DNA of 64,000 nucleotides. It comes from Kitasatospora atroaurantiaca (lineage in GTDB: Bacteria; Actinomycetota; Actinomycetes; Streptomycetales; Streptomycetaceae). The translations under genes were made by a program, and so were the position numbers. The DNA is taken from the NCBI RefSeq assembly GCF_007828955.1, contig NZ_VIVR01000001.1, positions 2,666,001 through 2,730,000 on the forward strand. The letters are read 5' to 3'. Under the pieces are notes generated by a model. That model was not told the origin of the DNA, searched no databases, and was given only the letters and a program-made list of their open reading frames with translations. Of this stretch, positions 26,126-35,070 are shown in pieces (the first letter of the stretch is position 1; each line of letters begins with the position of its first letter).

Positions 26126-26872
26126 CTAGAGCTCGTACACCGCGCCGGCGCGGGCGAGCTCGACCGGTCCGGGGTACACGGCGGCGGCGTCACGCCGGTT
26201 GGCGGAGGCGTCCGTCCACGGCGGGATGTGGGTGAGCACCAGGCGGCCGACCCCGGCGGCGGCGGCGTGCTCGCCGGCCTGGCGGCCGTTGAGGTGCACG
26301 GCCTCGTAGTCCTCCTTGCCGTGGGTGAAGGCGGCCTCGCAGAGGAAGAGGTCGGTGCCTCTGGCGAGCTCGACGAGCTCGGCGCACACGCCGGTGTCGC
26401 CGGAGTAGACCAGGCTCCGGCCGTCGTGCTCGATGCGGAAGGCGTACGCCTCGACGGGGTGGTTGACCGGGACGGCGGTGATCCGCAGCGGTCCGAGGTC
26501 GAAGGTACCCTCGGTCAGGGTGCGGAAGTCGAAGACCTCCTTCATCCCCGGGTCCTCCGGCATGTCGTACGCGCGGGCGAGCCGCTCGGGGGTGCCGTGC
26601 GGCCCGTAGACGGGCAGGGGGTCGGGGCAGCCCTCGAGGCGGTAGTTGCGGGCGACCCAGTAGGCGCAGAGGTCGATGCAGTGGTCGGCGTGCAGGTGGC
26701 TGAGCAGGATCGCGTCGACGTCGTACAGGCCGCAGTGCTGCTGGAGGGCCCCGAGCGCGCCGTTGCCGAGGTCCAGCACCGCGCGGAAGCCGTCGGCCTC
26801 GACCAGGTAGCTGGAACAGGGCGAGTCGGCGGACGGGAAGCTCCCCGAGCACCCCACCACGGTCAGTTTCAT
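26126..26872 (-). CDS. Metallo-beta-lactamase-fold hydrolase
   Basis: The 248-residue protein begins MKLTVVGCSGSFPS, has the metal motif HLHADH (59-64) and later ligands in VPVNHPVEAYAF, YSGDTGVC and LTHIPPW. This order matches the RNase Z-like/phosphodiesterase branch of the superfamily. A close relative sits near rph and rdgB in Streptomyces by my memory. Without the RNase Z flexible arm, a tRNA-processing role is doubtful; the substrate is unknown. The 190 bp upstream contain two CCGGTAGNGCTGT direct repeats (about 26926-26954). Confidence 0.88.
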   Translation of the reverse strand: MKLTVVGCSGSFPSADSPCSSYLVEADGFRAVLDLGNGALGALQQHCGLYDVDAILLSHLHADHCIDLCAYWVARNYRLEGCPDPLPVYGPHGTPERLARAYDMPEDPGMKEVFDFRTLTEGTFDLGPLRITAVPVNHPVEAYAFRIEHDGRSLVYSGDTGVCAELVELARGTDLFLCEAAFTHGKEDYEAVHLNGRQAGEHAAAAGVGRLVLTHIPPWTDASANRRDAAAVYPGPVELARAGAVYEL

Positions 26873-27060
26873 GCCGAGCCCCTCCGCCCCGATGGGTCAT
26901 GGTCCGCGTCTGCCTGCACCGACCGGTAGTGCTGTACCTGCCGGTAGCGCTGTCTTCGCGTTGTCGAGAGTAAGGGCGGAGAGGCACTTTGCCCCCGTCT
27001 CCGTGCCGCGCTGTGGCTGGAATCACCAGAACGGGCCGGGCGGAGGCGGGGGCCCGAGGG

Positions 27061-27255
27061 TCAGCGGTGGCCGGGGCGGTTGCGGGCCCAGGCGCGGATC
27101 GTGTCGGCGTACCAGCGCGGGTGCCCGCCGCCGTCGATCACGTCGGGCTCGGGCAGCAGGCCGTGCCGGCGGTAGTTGCGTACGGTGTCCGGCTGGACGC
27201 TGATGTGGCGGGCGATCTCCGCATAGGACCACAGATCGGTGCTGCGTGGGCTCAT
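27061..27255 (-). CDS. Small MerR-like helix-turn-helix protein
   Basis: The 64-residue protein is little more than a MerR-type winged helix: WSYAEIARHISVQPDTVRNY then RRHGLLPEPDVIDGGGHPRW. It has the size and plan of BldC-type regulators but is not close enough for me to assign it. ATG 27255 has AAGGTGG upstream; GTG 27264 would add three residues. The divergent region toward the PemK-like gene contains nested inverted repeats that could be its operator. Confidence 0.72.
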   Translation of the reverse strand: MSPRSTDLWSYAEIARHISVQPDTVRNYRRHGLLPEPDVIDGGGHPRWYADTIRAWARNRPGHR

Positions 27256-27321
27256 CTGTGCCACCTTCGGGTGAGGGTTCCGAGGGCTGGACTCGGTTGT
27301 GGCGATCAGCTTTTACGGCCC

Positions 27322-27360
27322 AACGACGCAGTCCGCCACAGAACGGACTCGGTGGTCGTT
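27322..27360. promoter_or_regulatory. Nested inverted repeat in a divergent promoter region
   Basis: AACGAC (27322-27327) and GTCCG (27331-27335) pair with CGGAC (27344-27348) and GTCGTT (27355-27360). Just beyond are two ACAAAT elements 23 bp apart. The site lies between the small MerR-like gene and the PemK-like gene. Confidence 0.4.
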
Positions 27361-27436
27361 CCGTGACAAATCAGCAGCCGGGAACGGACAAATACCCGAG
27401 TGTCACGGCGGCCGGGGCGGCCGGTACGGTCTGCGG

Positions 27437-27877
27437 ATGGACATCCACCTCCCGTACGGCGCGGTCAAGCTCCTCCTGCTGCTGGCCCTGGTCGCGGTCA
27501 TCCTGACGGCCGCCGCGGCCGCCTGGCTGTGGCAGGCCGTGCAGCGCGCCCGCGCGCGTGCCGCCGGTCACCCGGAGCCGCGCGAGGTCTGGTGGGCCGA
27601 GGTGCCGTTCGAGGACGGCCCGGGATCGAAGGACAGGCCCTGCCTGGTGATCCGGGTGAACCGGACGCACGCGACGGTCGCGAAGATCACCAGCAAGCAC
27701 CACGCCGAGCGCCCGGGCGTGCTCCCACTGCCCCGCGGCACGGTCGGCGACCGGCGGGGCCGGGCCAGCTGGCTGGAGACGGACGAGCTGCGCGAGGTGC
27801 CGATCGCGGACTTCCGCCGCAAGGTGGGCACGGTCGACGTGAAGACCTGGGGCCGCGCCCGGAACGCGATGAAGTGA
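27437..27877 (+). CDS. Membrane-anchored PemK/MazF-like protein
   Basis: The 146-residue protein begins with one hydrophobic helix (AVKLLLLLALVAVILTAAAAAW, about 9-30) and then a PemK/MazF-like beta-barrel: EVWWAEVPFEDGPGSKDRPCLVIRV, HATVAKITSK, LPRGTVGDRRGRASWLET. In free MazF/PemK toxins this fold cuts RNA. Here there is no co-encoded antitoxin, and the protein is anchored to the membrane, so it may not be a classical toxin. A bidirectional hairpin follows. Confidence 0.75.
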   Translation: MDIHLPYGAVKLLLLLALVAVILTAAAAAWLWQAVQRARARAAGHPEPREVWWAEVPFEDGPGSKDRPCLVIRVNRTHATVAKITSKHHAERPGVLPLPRGTVGDRRGRASWLETDELREVPIADFRRKVGTVDVKTWGRARNAMK

Positions 27878-27879
27878 CG

Positions 27880-27913
27880 AAGGCGCGGCACCCCGTGAGG
27901 GGTGCCGCGCCTT
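27880..27913. terminator. Bidirectional hairpin between the PemK-like gene and cysM
   Basis: Perfect 15-bp arms, AAGGCGCGGCACCCC at 27880-27894 and its complement at 27899-27913, with loop GTGA. It lies between two convergent genes. Confidence 0.85.
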
Positions 27914-27962
27914 CCGAAGCGCCGTCGGACCGGTCGGACCCCGGTCAGACCCGTCAGACCCG

Positions 27963-29045
<1,083 letters not shown>

Positions 29046-29097
29046 TCAGGCGAGAGCCCGGACGTCGCGACGCCGCCCCCCAACTGCCGGAGGCCCC

Positions 29098-29370
29098 TCA
29101 GCCGCCGGCCACGGCCGGGAGGATGGTGACGCTGTCGCCGTCGGTGAGGGAGGTGCCGATGCCGTCCAGGAAGCGGACGTCCTCGTCGTTCAGGTAGACG
29201 TTGACGAAGCGGCGCAGCTCGCCGCCGTCCAGCAGGCGGGCGGCGATGCCCGGGTGGCGGGCGTCGAGGTCGGTGAAGAGCTCCCCGAGGTTGTTACCGG
29301 TGCCCTCGACGGCCTTGGCGCCGTCGGTGTAGGTGCGGAGGATGGTGGGGATGCGGACCTCGATGGCCAT
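29098..29370 (-). CDS. cysO: Sulfur carrier protein CysO (MoaD/ThiS fold)
   Basis: The 90-residue ubiquitin-like protein ends in Gly-Gly (AVAGG), the tail that carries thiocarboxylate sulfur. The core EVRIPTILRTYTDG, FVNVYLNDEDVRFLDG and DSVTILPAVAGG fits CysO. It gives sulfur to CysM, and the resulting cysteine adduct is cleaved by Mec. The ATG has AGGAG upstream. A 38-codon Cys-rich leader and an intervening structured region lie between it and the promoter. Confidence 0.93.
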   Translation of the reverse strand: MAIEVRIPTILRTYTDGAKAVEGTGNNLGELFTDLDARHPGIAARLLDGGELRRFVNVYLNDEDVRFLDGIGTSLTDGDSVTILPAVAGG

Positions 29371-29464
29371 GGCTGCTGCTCCTGTGGAGATGATTTCGGG
29401 TGGGCCGCAGGGGCGCGGCAGGGAAGAGTGGCCCCGGGTGCGGGGCGGGCGGCTGGTGCCGAGG

Positions 29465-29581
29465 TCAGCAGGCGTCGGCGGTGCCGGGACAGATCGTGCT
29501 GGCGAGCCGGCACAGGTCGATGTGCAGGCGCGCCACGAGGCGGATGCCTGGGGCCTGGGTACTCACATCGACGGAACGCAT
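29465..29581 (-). CDS. Cys-rich leader peptide upstream of cysO
   Basis: ATG 29581 opens a 38-codon frame that is too short for most gene finders. It contains RLVARLHIDLCRLASTICPG and ends in ADAC, with three Cys codons. The pattern LHIDLCR followed by a Cys-rich tail is typical of actinobacterial leader peptides that precede sulfur genes and sense cysteine through ribosome stalling. It lies 95 bp before cysO on the same strand. TATACGAT ends only 6 bp before the ATG, so the transcript may be leaderless. Confidence 0.75.
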   Translation of the reverse strand: MRSVDVSTQAPGIRLVARLHIDLCRLASTICPGTADAC

Positions 29582-29602
29582 GGGCTCATCGTATAGATTC
29601 CC
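29575..29602 (-). promoter_or_regulatory. SigR-like promoter motif overlapping the leader start, with a TATACG box
   Basis: On the minus strand GGGAAT (29602-29597) is followed after 19 bp by GTT (29577-29575), which matches the known SigR consensus GGAAT-N18/19-GTT. The -10 element would fall in codons 2-3 of the leader peptide, so a SigR transcript would skip its start codon. A separate TATACGAT (29595-29588) could be the -10 of a housekeeping promoter giving a leaderless transcript. Confidence 0.5.
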
Positions 29603-29665
29603 GCCCCCGCTCCGACATCTCCGTCTCGCGATCCGGATGATTCCGTTTCTCCTGGTGAGACGGGA

Positions 29666-29702
29666 GGGCCCGCCGACCGCCGGAGGGCGGTGCGGCGGGC
29701 CC
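29666..29702 (-). terminator. Hairpin terminator after mec
   Basis: Outer arms GGGCCCGCCG (29666-29675) and CGGCGGGCCC (29693-29702) extend inward through ACCGCC/GGCGGT with one bulge. It lies between mec and the leader-cysO unit, so mec is a separate transcript. Confidence 0.8.
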
Positions 29703-29719
29703 GGTGAGGTCCGGCCCGG

Positions 29720-30151
29720 TCAGGCCTCGTACGCCTCGACGACCTGGACGTCTTCCTCTGTGATCTCGCCGTCCACGATGCGGAACGAGCGGAACTGGAA
29801 CGGGTCCTCGGGGCCGGTGCCCTCCACCGTGGAGACCAGGACGTAGTGGGCGAACGGCTCGGAGGCGTAACTGACGTCGGTGCGCGAGGGGTAGGCCTCG
29901 GTGGCGGTGTGCGAGTGGTAGACGACCACCGGCTCCTCGTCCCGGTCGTCCATCTCGCGGTAGAGCTTGAGCAGGTCACCGGAGTCGAACTCGTAGAACG
30001 TGGGCGAGCGGGCCGCATTGAGCATCGGGATGAACCGCTCGGGGCGCCCGGTGCCGGCCGGGCCCGCGACCACGCCGCAGGCCTCGTCCGGGTGGTCGGC
30101 ACGCGCGTGGGCGACGATCGCGTCGTGCAGCTCTCGGGAGATGGTCAGCAT
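29720..30151 (-). CDS. mec: CysO-cysteine peptidase Mec (JAMM metalloprotease)
   Basis: The 143-residue JAMM-fold protein has the zinc motif YHSHTATEAYPSRTD (His79, His81, Ser89, Asp92) and Glu23 in DEACGVVAG. It releases cysteine from the CysO-cysteine adduct made by CysM. Its gene lies upstream of cysO and cysM but is cut off from them by a hairpin. The amino-acid permease remnant lies directly upstream of it. Confidence 0.92.
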   Translation of the reverse strand: MLTISRELHDAIVAHARADHPDEACGVVAGPAGTGRPERFIPMLNAARSPTFYEFDSGDLLKLYREMDDRDEEPVVVYHSHTATEAYPSRTDVSYASEPFAHYVLVSTVEGTGPEDPFQFRSFRIVDGEITEEDVQVVEAYEA

Positions 30152-30194
30152 GCGGTCAGGATAGCCACGCGCCCGGACGGGCCCGTGCCCCGGC

Positions 30195-30527
30195 TCAACT
30201 GCCGGACGGCGCGTGGACGTGGTCCTGCGCCGGCCCCTGGAGGGCCTCCGGCCTGCGGCGCTCGAGCACCTGGTACCCGATGACCAGCAGCACCGCCCAC
30301 ACCGGGAAGACGTACAGCGAGATCCGGTTGTCCTCGTCGAACGCGATCAGGACGACCACCAGCGCCAGGAAGGCGAGCGCTCCCCAGCTGACGTACGCAC
30401 CGCCCGGCGCCTTGAAGGTGGGCGGCGGCAGCAGGCCGGCCTTCCATGCGGTGCGGTAGCGGATCTGGCAGATCAGGATCATCGCCCAGGTCCAGCATGC
30501 GGACAGGGGGCCAAGGGTGACGGCGCG
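30195..30527 (-). pseudogene. C-terminal remnant of an amino acid permease
   Basis: The frame encodes about 110 residues starting directly after the stop codon of the DUF2017 gene, in the same frame. It contains CWTWAMILICQIRYRTAWKAG, FKAPGGAYVSWGALAFLALV and ISLYVFPVWAVLLVIGYQVL, which correspond to the last helices of APC-family permeases of 450-490 residues. Nothing of the N-terminal three quarters is present. The break falls near 30500-30527. The remnant has no plausible start with a ribosome-binding site, so I treat it as a deletion relic. Confidence 0.75.
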
Positions 30528-31103
30528 TCAGTCGACCATCGCCTCCAGCAGCGACTCCTGCATCCCGCCGAGCCACAGGTAGGCCATCACGAGGGGCTTG
30601 CGCGGGTCGCTGTCGGGCAGGTCGTAGAGGCCCTGCTCGTCCTCCTCGGTGACCTCCAGGCGCGCACCGAGCGTCAGCCGCAGGTCGTTCAGCGCCCCGA
30701 GCCAGTGCAGGCAGTCGGCGGCGGCCACCTTCAGGACGCCGCCGTCGCCGCCGAGTTCGTCCAGTGCGCGGATCACGCTCAGCGCGTCCTCGCGCTTGCG
30801 GGTGCGCAGGTCCGGCTCGGTGTAGCGGCGGAACTCGCCGGACGCGGCCTTCGTCTGCTGGTCGGCGTCCTGCCCGGGCTCGCCGTAGGCGTCGGGGAAG
30901 AGCCGGGCCAGCGCCGGGTCGGCCGGCGCCTCGGTCGGGCCTTCGGCGAACAGCGCGGCCAGCGGGTCGTCGCTCCCCTCCCCCGGGCCCGGCCCGATCA
31001 GCTCCACCATCTGCACTTCCAGCGAGCGCAGGATGGACGCCTCCAGCTCGTCCAGCGCGATCGCCGCACTGCCTCCGCCGGCGCTCTCGAACAACCCAGC
31101 CAT
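30528..31103 (-). CDS. DUF2017 family protein
   Basis: The 191-residue protein is acidic and helical: LDELEASILRSLEVQMVELIG at the N-terminus and CLHWLGALNDLRLTLGARLEV near the C-terminus. DUF2017 genes often follow clpS in actinobacteria, as here, with 35 bp between them. Function is unknown; the linkage suggests a role near ClpS-dependent proteolysis. Its stop codon is abutted by the permease remnant, so its 3' flank has been rearranged. Confidence 0.88.
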   Translation of the reverse strand: MAGLFESAGGGSAAIALDELEASILRSLEVQMVELIGPGPGEGSDDPLAALFAEGPTEAPADPALARLFPDAYGEPGQDADQQTKAASGEFRRYTEPDLRTRKREDALSVIRALDELGGDGGVLKVAAADCLHWLGALNDLRLTLGARLEVTEEDEQGLYDLPDSDPRKPLVMAYLWLGGMQESLLEAMVD

Positions 31104-31138
31104 AAGTATCGGTCAGCCCGTCTTCGTCGTTTGATGGT

Positions 31139-31432
31139 TCAGTCGTGCTGGATGGTGGCCCACAGCCCGTAGCCGTGCATGGCCTGGACGTCCCGCTCCA
31201 TCTCCTCGCGCGAGCCGCTGGAGACCACGGCCCGGCCCTTGGTGTGCACCTCCATCATGAGCTTCCTGGCCTTGTCCTTCGGGTAGCCGAAGTAGGCCTG
31301 GAAGACGTACTGGACGTAGCTCATCAGGTTGACCGGGTCGTTGTGGACGATGGTCACCCAAGGTGTGTCCGGCTCCACCGCGGGAAGGCCTTCGACCTCC
31401 GGGCGCTCGATCTCCACGGGCGCGACACTCAC
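31139..31432 (-). CDS. clpS: ClpS adaptor for ClpAP/ClpCP protease
   Basis: The 97-residue protein has the ClpS core: [39 protein letters not shown] and [13 protein letters not shown]. It delivers N-degron substrates to the Clp ATPase. GTG 31432 is favoured because GAGGAGTG precedes it; GTG 31456 would add eight residues with a weak site. It is divergent from pncB and forms a unit with the DUF2017 gene. Confidence 0.93.
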   Translation of the reverse strand: MSVAPVEIERPEVEGLPAVEPDTPWVTIVHNDPVNLMSYVQYVFQAYFGYPKDKARKLMMEVHTKGRAVVSSGSREEMERDVQAMHGYGLWATIQHD

Positions 31433-31564
31433 GGCTGACACTCCTCGCTGGGACACGGTTTCCGTCTCTCATGCTTCCATCCGGGGGACGTGCGAGCGAA
31501 TCCGGGTCAACACACTCCCAGAGAAATCGTCACTTTGACGCTAAGTGGTAGTAGCATCATCACC

Positions 31565-32902
31565 ATGGACGCCATCACCGCGCACCCTTCCACCGCGCTG
31601 CTCACCGACCGTTACGAGCTCACCATGCTGCAGGCCGCGCTGCGCAGCGGTGCCGCCCACCGCCGCTCGGTCTTCGAGGTCTTCACCCGGCGGCTGCCCA
31701 ACGGGCGCCGTTACGGCGTGGTGGGCGGCATCGGGCGGCTGCTGGACGCGGTCGAGAACTTCCGCTTCACCACCCCGCAGCTGGACTGGCTCGCCGACGA
31801 GGGCGTGGTGGACGAGGACACCCTGCGCCATCTGGCCGACTACCGGTTCACCGGGGACATCCACGGCTACCCGGAGGGCGAGGTGTACTTCCCCGGCTCG
31901 CCGGTGCTGACCGTCGAGGGCACCTTCGCCGAGGCGGTGATCCTGGAGACGGTCATCCTGTCGATCCTCAACCACGACTCGGCGATCGCCGCCGCGGCCT
32001 CCCGGATGACCAGCGCCGCGGGCGACCGCCCGTGCATCGAGATGGGCGCCCGCCGGGCCCACGAGCGCGCCGCCGTGGCGGCCGCCCGCGCCGCGTACGT
32101 CGCCGGCTTCTCCGCCACCTCCGACCTGGAGGCGGGCTTCGCCTACGGCATCCCGACCACCGGCACGGCGGCCCACGCCTTCACCCTCCTGCACGACAGC
32201 GAGCGGGACGCCTTCACCGCCCAGATCGACTCGATGGGCCGCGGCACCACCCTGCTGGTCGACACCTACGACCTCGCCGAGGCCGTCCGGACGGCCGTGG
32301 AGGTGGCCGGGCCGACGCTCGGCGCCGTCCGTATCGACTCCGGCGACCTCACCCTGCTCGCCCACCGGGTCCGCCGGCAGCTGGACGAGCTCGGGGCGCA
32401 CAAGACCCGGATCATCGTCACCTCCGACCTGGACGAGTACGCCATCGCCGCACTCGCCGCCGCCCCCGTCGACGGGTACGGCGTCGGGACCAGCCTGGTC
32501 ACCGGCAGCGGCCACCCGACCTGCGCGATGGTCTACAAGCTGGTCGCCAGGGAGACCGGCCCGGGCGGGCCGCTGGTGCCCGTCGCCAAGCGCTCGGCGG
32601 GCGCCAAGACCAGCGTGGGCGGCCGGAAGTGGGCCGCTCGCCGGCCCGACGCGGACGGCGTCGCCGAGGCCGAGGTGGTCGGCACCGGCGAGGTGCCGGC
32701 GCAGCTCGCGGCCCACCTGCTGCACGTACCGCTGATCCGCCGGGGCGAGGTGGTCGGGCGCGAGCCGCTGGCCGCCGCCCGTGACCGCCACCGGCGGGCC
32801 CGGGCCGCACTTCCGCTGTCGGCCACCCAGCTGTCGAAGGGCGAGCCGGTGCTGGCGACCGAGCTGCTGGTGCCCGCGGACGTCCTCGGGCTCGCGGGCT
32901 GA
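31565..32902 (+). CDS. pncB: Nicotinate phosphoribosyltransferase
   Basis: The 445-residue enzyme carries TDRYELTMLQAALRSG, FEVFTRRLPNGRRYGV, the phosphate-site region IEMGARRAHERAA, RIDSGDLTLLAHRVRRQ and GYGVGTSLVTG. It makes nicotinate mononucleotide in NAD salvage. The next gene, 204 bp downstream, is nicotinamidase, which supplies its substrate. The 5' region contains CACTT-7 bp-AAGTG (31531-31547), a possible operator. Confidence 0.94.
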   Translation: MDAITAHPSTALLTDRYELTMLQAALRSGAAHRRSVFEVFTRRLPNGRRYGVVGGIGRLLDAVENFRFTTPQLDWLADEGVVDEDTLRHLADYRFTGDIHGYPEGEVYFPGSPVLTVEGTFAEAVILETVILSILNHDSAIAAAASRMTSAAGDRPCIEMGARRAHERAAVAAARAAYVAGFSATSDLEAGFAYGIPTTGTAAHAFTLLHDSERDAFTAQIDSMGRGTTLLVDTYDLAEAVRTAVEVAGPTLGAVRIDSGDLTLLAHRVRRQLDELGAHKTRIIVTSDLDEYAIAALAAAPVDGYGVGTSLVTGSGHPTCAMVYKLVARETGPGGPLVPVAKRSAGAKTSVGGRKWAARRPDADGVAEAEVVGTGEVPAQLAAHLLHVPLIRRGEVVGREPLAAARDRHRRARAALPLSATQLSKGEPVLATELLVPADVLGLAG

Positions 32903-33106
32903 GGCGACCGCGCGCCGGGACCCTTCCGCCTACGCGCGTAACTCCCTAGAGTTGCCACCACCGAACCGCCGCGCCGCCTTCGATCCGGCACCTTCGATCC
33001 GGCGCCCCCGCCCCCTTCCCCCTTCGGTCATTCACCCCTCGAACGTTCACTCCTCGATCCCTCACCCACCGTCCGACAGCAAGCGAAAGCAAGAAGGAAG
33101 CACCCC

Positions 33107-33700
33107 ATGCACCGGGCACTGATCGTCGTCGACGTGCAGAACGACTTCTGCGAGGGCGGCAGCCTCGCTGTCGCCGGCGGCGCCGAGGTGGCCGCCGCGA
33201 TCACCGACCTGATCGCCGAGTCCTCCCCCGGTTACACCCACATCGTCGCGACCCGCGACCACCACATCGACCCGGGCTCGCACTTCTCCTCCGAGCCGGA
33301 CTACGTCACCTCCTGGCCCGTGCACTGCGTGGCCGGCACCGAGGGCGTCGGCTTCCACCCCAACTTCGCCCCCTCCGTGACCTCGGGTGCGATCGAGGCC
33401 GTGTTCGACAAGGGCGCGCACTCGGCCGCGTACAGCGGCTTCGAGGGCTTCGACGAGAACGGCGGGACGCTCGCCGGCTGGCTCCGGGAGCGGGCTGTCA
33501 CCGAGGTGGACGTGGTGGGCATCGCCACCGATCACTGCGTCAGGGCCACCGCGCTGGACGCCGCGCGCGAGGGCTTCACCACCCGCGTCCTGCTCGACCT
33601 CACCGCCGGGGTCGCCGCCCCGACCACCGAGGCAGCGCTCGGAGAACTCCGTTCAGCAGGAGTGGAGTTGACCGGCACGCCGGTGGTACGCGAAGCCTGA
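33107..33700 (+). CDS. pncA: Nicotinamidase
   Basis: The 197-residue isochorismatase-fold enzyme has the triad Asp9 (VVDVQNDF), Lys102 (VFDKGAHSAAYS) and Cys144 (GIATDHCVRAT), plus the metal site around RDHHIDPGSHF. It converts nicotinamide to nicotinate, feeding PncB just upstream. The gap between the two is simple GC-rich sequence with a repeated ACCTTCGATCCGGC; no terminator is evident, so they may share a transcript. It ends 36 bp before the convergent AbiEi-like gene. Confidence 0.94.
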   Translation: MHRALIVVDVQNDFCEGGSLAVAGGAEVAAAITDLIAESSPGYTHIVATRDHHIDPGSHFSSEPDYVTSWPVHCVAGTEGVGFHPNFAPSVTSGAIEAVFDKGAHSAAYSGFEGFDENGGTLAGWLRERAVTEVDVVGIATDHCVRATALDAAREGFTTRVLLDLTAGVAAPTTEAALGELRSAGVELTGTPVVREA

Positions 33701-33736
33701 CCGCACGGCATCGGGTTCCTCGTCGGGGCCGTACAC

Positions 33737-34765
33737 CTAGCGCTCCGTCACCACCAGATCGACCACGTCCTCCCCACCCGCGGTGAAGGCCTCGCGCAGC
33801 TCGCCGCCGACCACGTCCGGCTCGGCGGCGATACGCCGGCCGGACACGTACACCACCCGCACCCCCAGGTACTCCATCCGGTGCTGCCCGCCGCGCACCC
33901 AGGCCGCCTCCCCCTCGCTGACGCAGCGCAGTTCGGAGTCGACCTCGACGGCCACCGCGGCCTCCGGCCAGTACAGGTCGGGCACCGCGATGTAGGTGCC
34001 GCCGCGCATCCTCAGCTCGGGGCCGGTCAGCGGCGCGGGGAGCAGCCACTCGTCCACCAGCTCGCCGAGCCGGTCGAGCACCGACTCCCGTTCCGCCGCG
34101 AGCAGTTCGTCCATCGCGGCGCGAACACGGGTCTCCTCCACCAGGCCTGCCTCGCGCAGCTCGGCCAGCAACTGCCCCAGCGTGCAGCCGGATTCCTTCC
34201 GCGACACGGCCTCCCGCATGACCGCGCGCAGCAGACCCGACGGGACGGCACCGGTGTCGAAGGCGCCCTCGTCCGTCCATTCGCGCAGGGTGTCCGCGAC
34301 CGCTCTCGCCACCGGTGCGCAGGCCAGCCCGTGCACCGACCTCGCCTCCAACTCCCGCTCGGTGCGGCGGATCCGCACCTCGCCGGCATCCTTGAGCCGC
34401 CGCTGACGGGGCACCAGCACCTCGACCCCGGTGACGGCCGGCAGCCGGGGCGCCGAGGCGAAGCCGTACAGCGCCAGCGCCGCGGCACCGGTGATGACGG
34501 CGCCGTCGCGGCGGCCCTCCTCACGCCCGTCCTGCGCCGCGTAGAGCAGCGCCGCCCACATCCGCTGCTCGGGCGTCGGCTCCCCGTCCTGCAGCAGGTA
34601 GACCCGCGGCAGCAGCCGCTGCCACGGGCCGCCCCGGCGGCAGTGCTCGCTGACCACGCGCGTCGGCACGCCACGGGCGCGGAGTTGACTGGCCGTGATG
34701 ACGTTCTGCTGACGCTGAGCCAGCTCTTCGAGGGACGGGGACGGGGAAGGAATCTGGTAGCTCAT
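33737..34765 (-). CDS. AbiEi-like protein with C-terminal DUF559-type nuclease fold
   Basis: The 342-residue protein starts at ATG 34765 after GGGAGGGTG. Residues about 10-75 form the AbiEi-type winged helix (VITASQLRARGVPTRVV, RLLPRVYLL). A middle domain follows with VITGAAALALYGFASA. The C-terminal 90 residues resemble a DUF559/Vsr-like PD-(D/E)XK fold: PDLYWPEAAVAVEVDSE then GVRVVYVSGRRI. The usual catalytic Lys is not clear. Many actinobacteria encode such AbiEi-nuclease fusions without an AbiEii toxin; a role in defence or stress is plausible but not shown. Confidence 0.75.
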   Translation of the reverse strand: MSYQIPSPSPSLEELAQRQQNVITASQLRARGVPTRVVSEHCRRGGPWQRLLPRVYLLQDGEPTPEQRMWAALLYAAQDGREEGRRDGAVITGAAALALYGFASAPRLPAVTGVEVLVPRQRRLKDAGEVRIRRTERELEARSVHGLACAPVARAVADTLREWTDEGAFDTGAVPSGLLRAVMREAVSRKESGCTLGQLLAELREAGLVEETRVRAAMDELLAAERESVLDRLGELVDEWLLPAPLTGPELRMRGGTYIAVPDLYWPEAAVAVEVDSELRCVSEGEAAWVRGGQHRMEYLGVRVVYVSGRRIAAEPDVVGGELREAFTAGGEDVVDLVVTER

Positions 34766-35070
34766 GCCGACACCCTCCCCAAGAGCTCCGCTGCCGCATC
34801 CACGACCTGACGCACTGTTACCCAACCGTCGCGAAATCGGGACTGGCCCGCACTAAAGTCCCCATACCCTCACTCATTCGGCGTAACGGACGTTCACTCA
34901 GTTGCCGGATTCGACCGCAGTTGGCCTGTACCATCCGATTTTCGCACTCTGCCCGGATCGACGGGGCGAACGTCTGAGCTGCGCCGTCTGACCGAGAGTG
35001 ACGAGCGCCATACTGTGAAGCACCACCCGGGAGTCACGACAGACCCCCCGGATTGCCTACCATCACCTCT

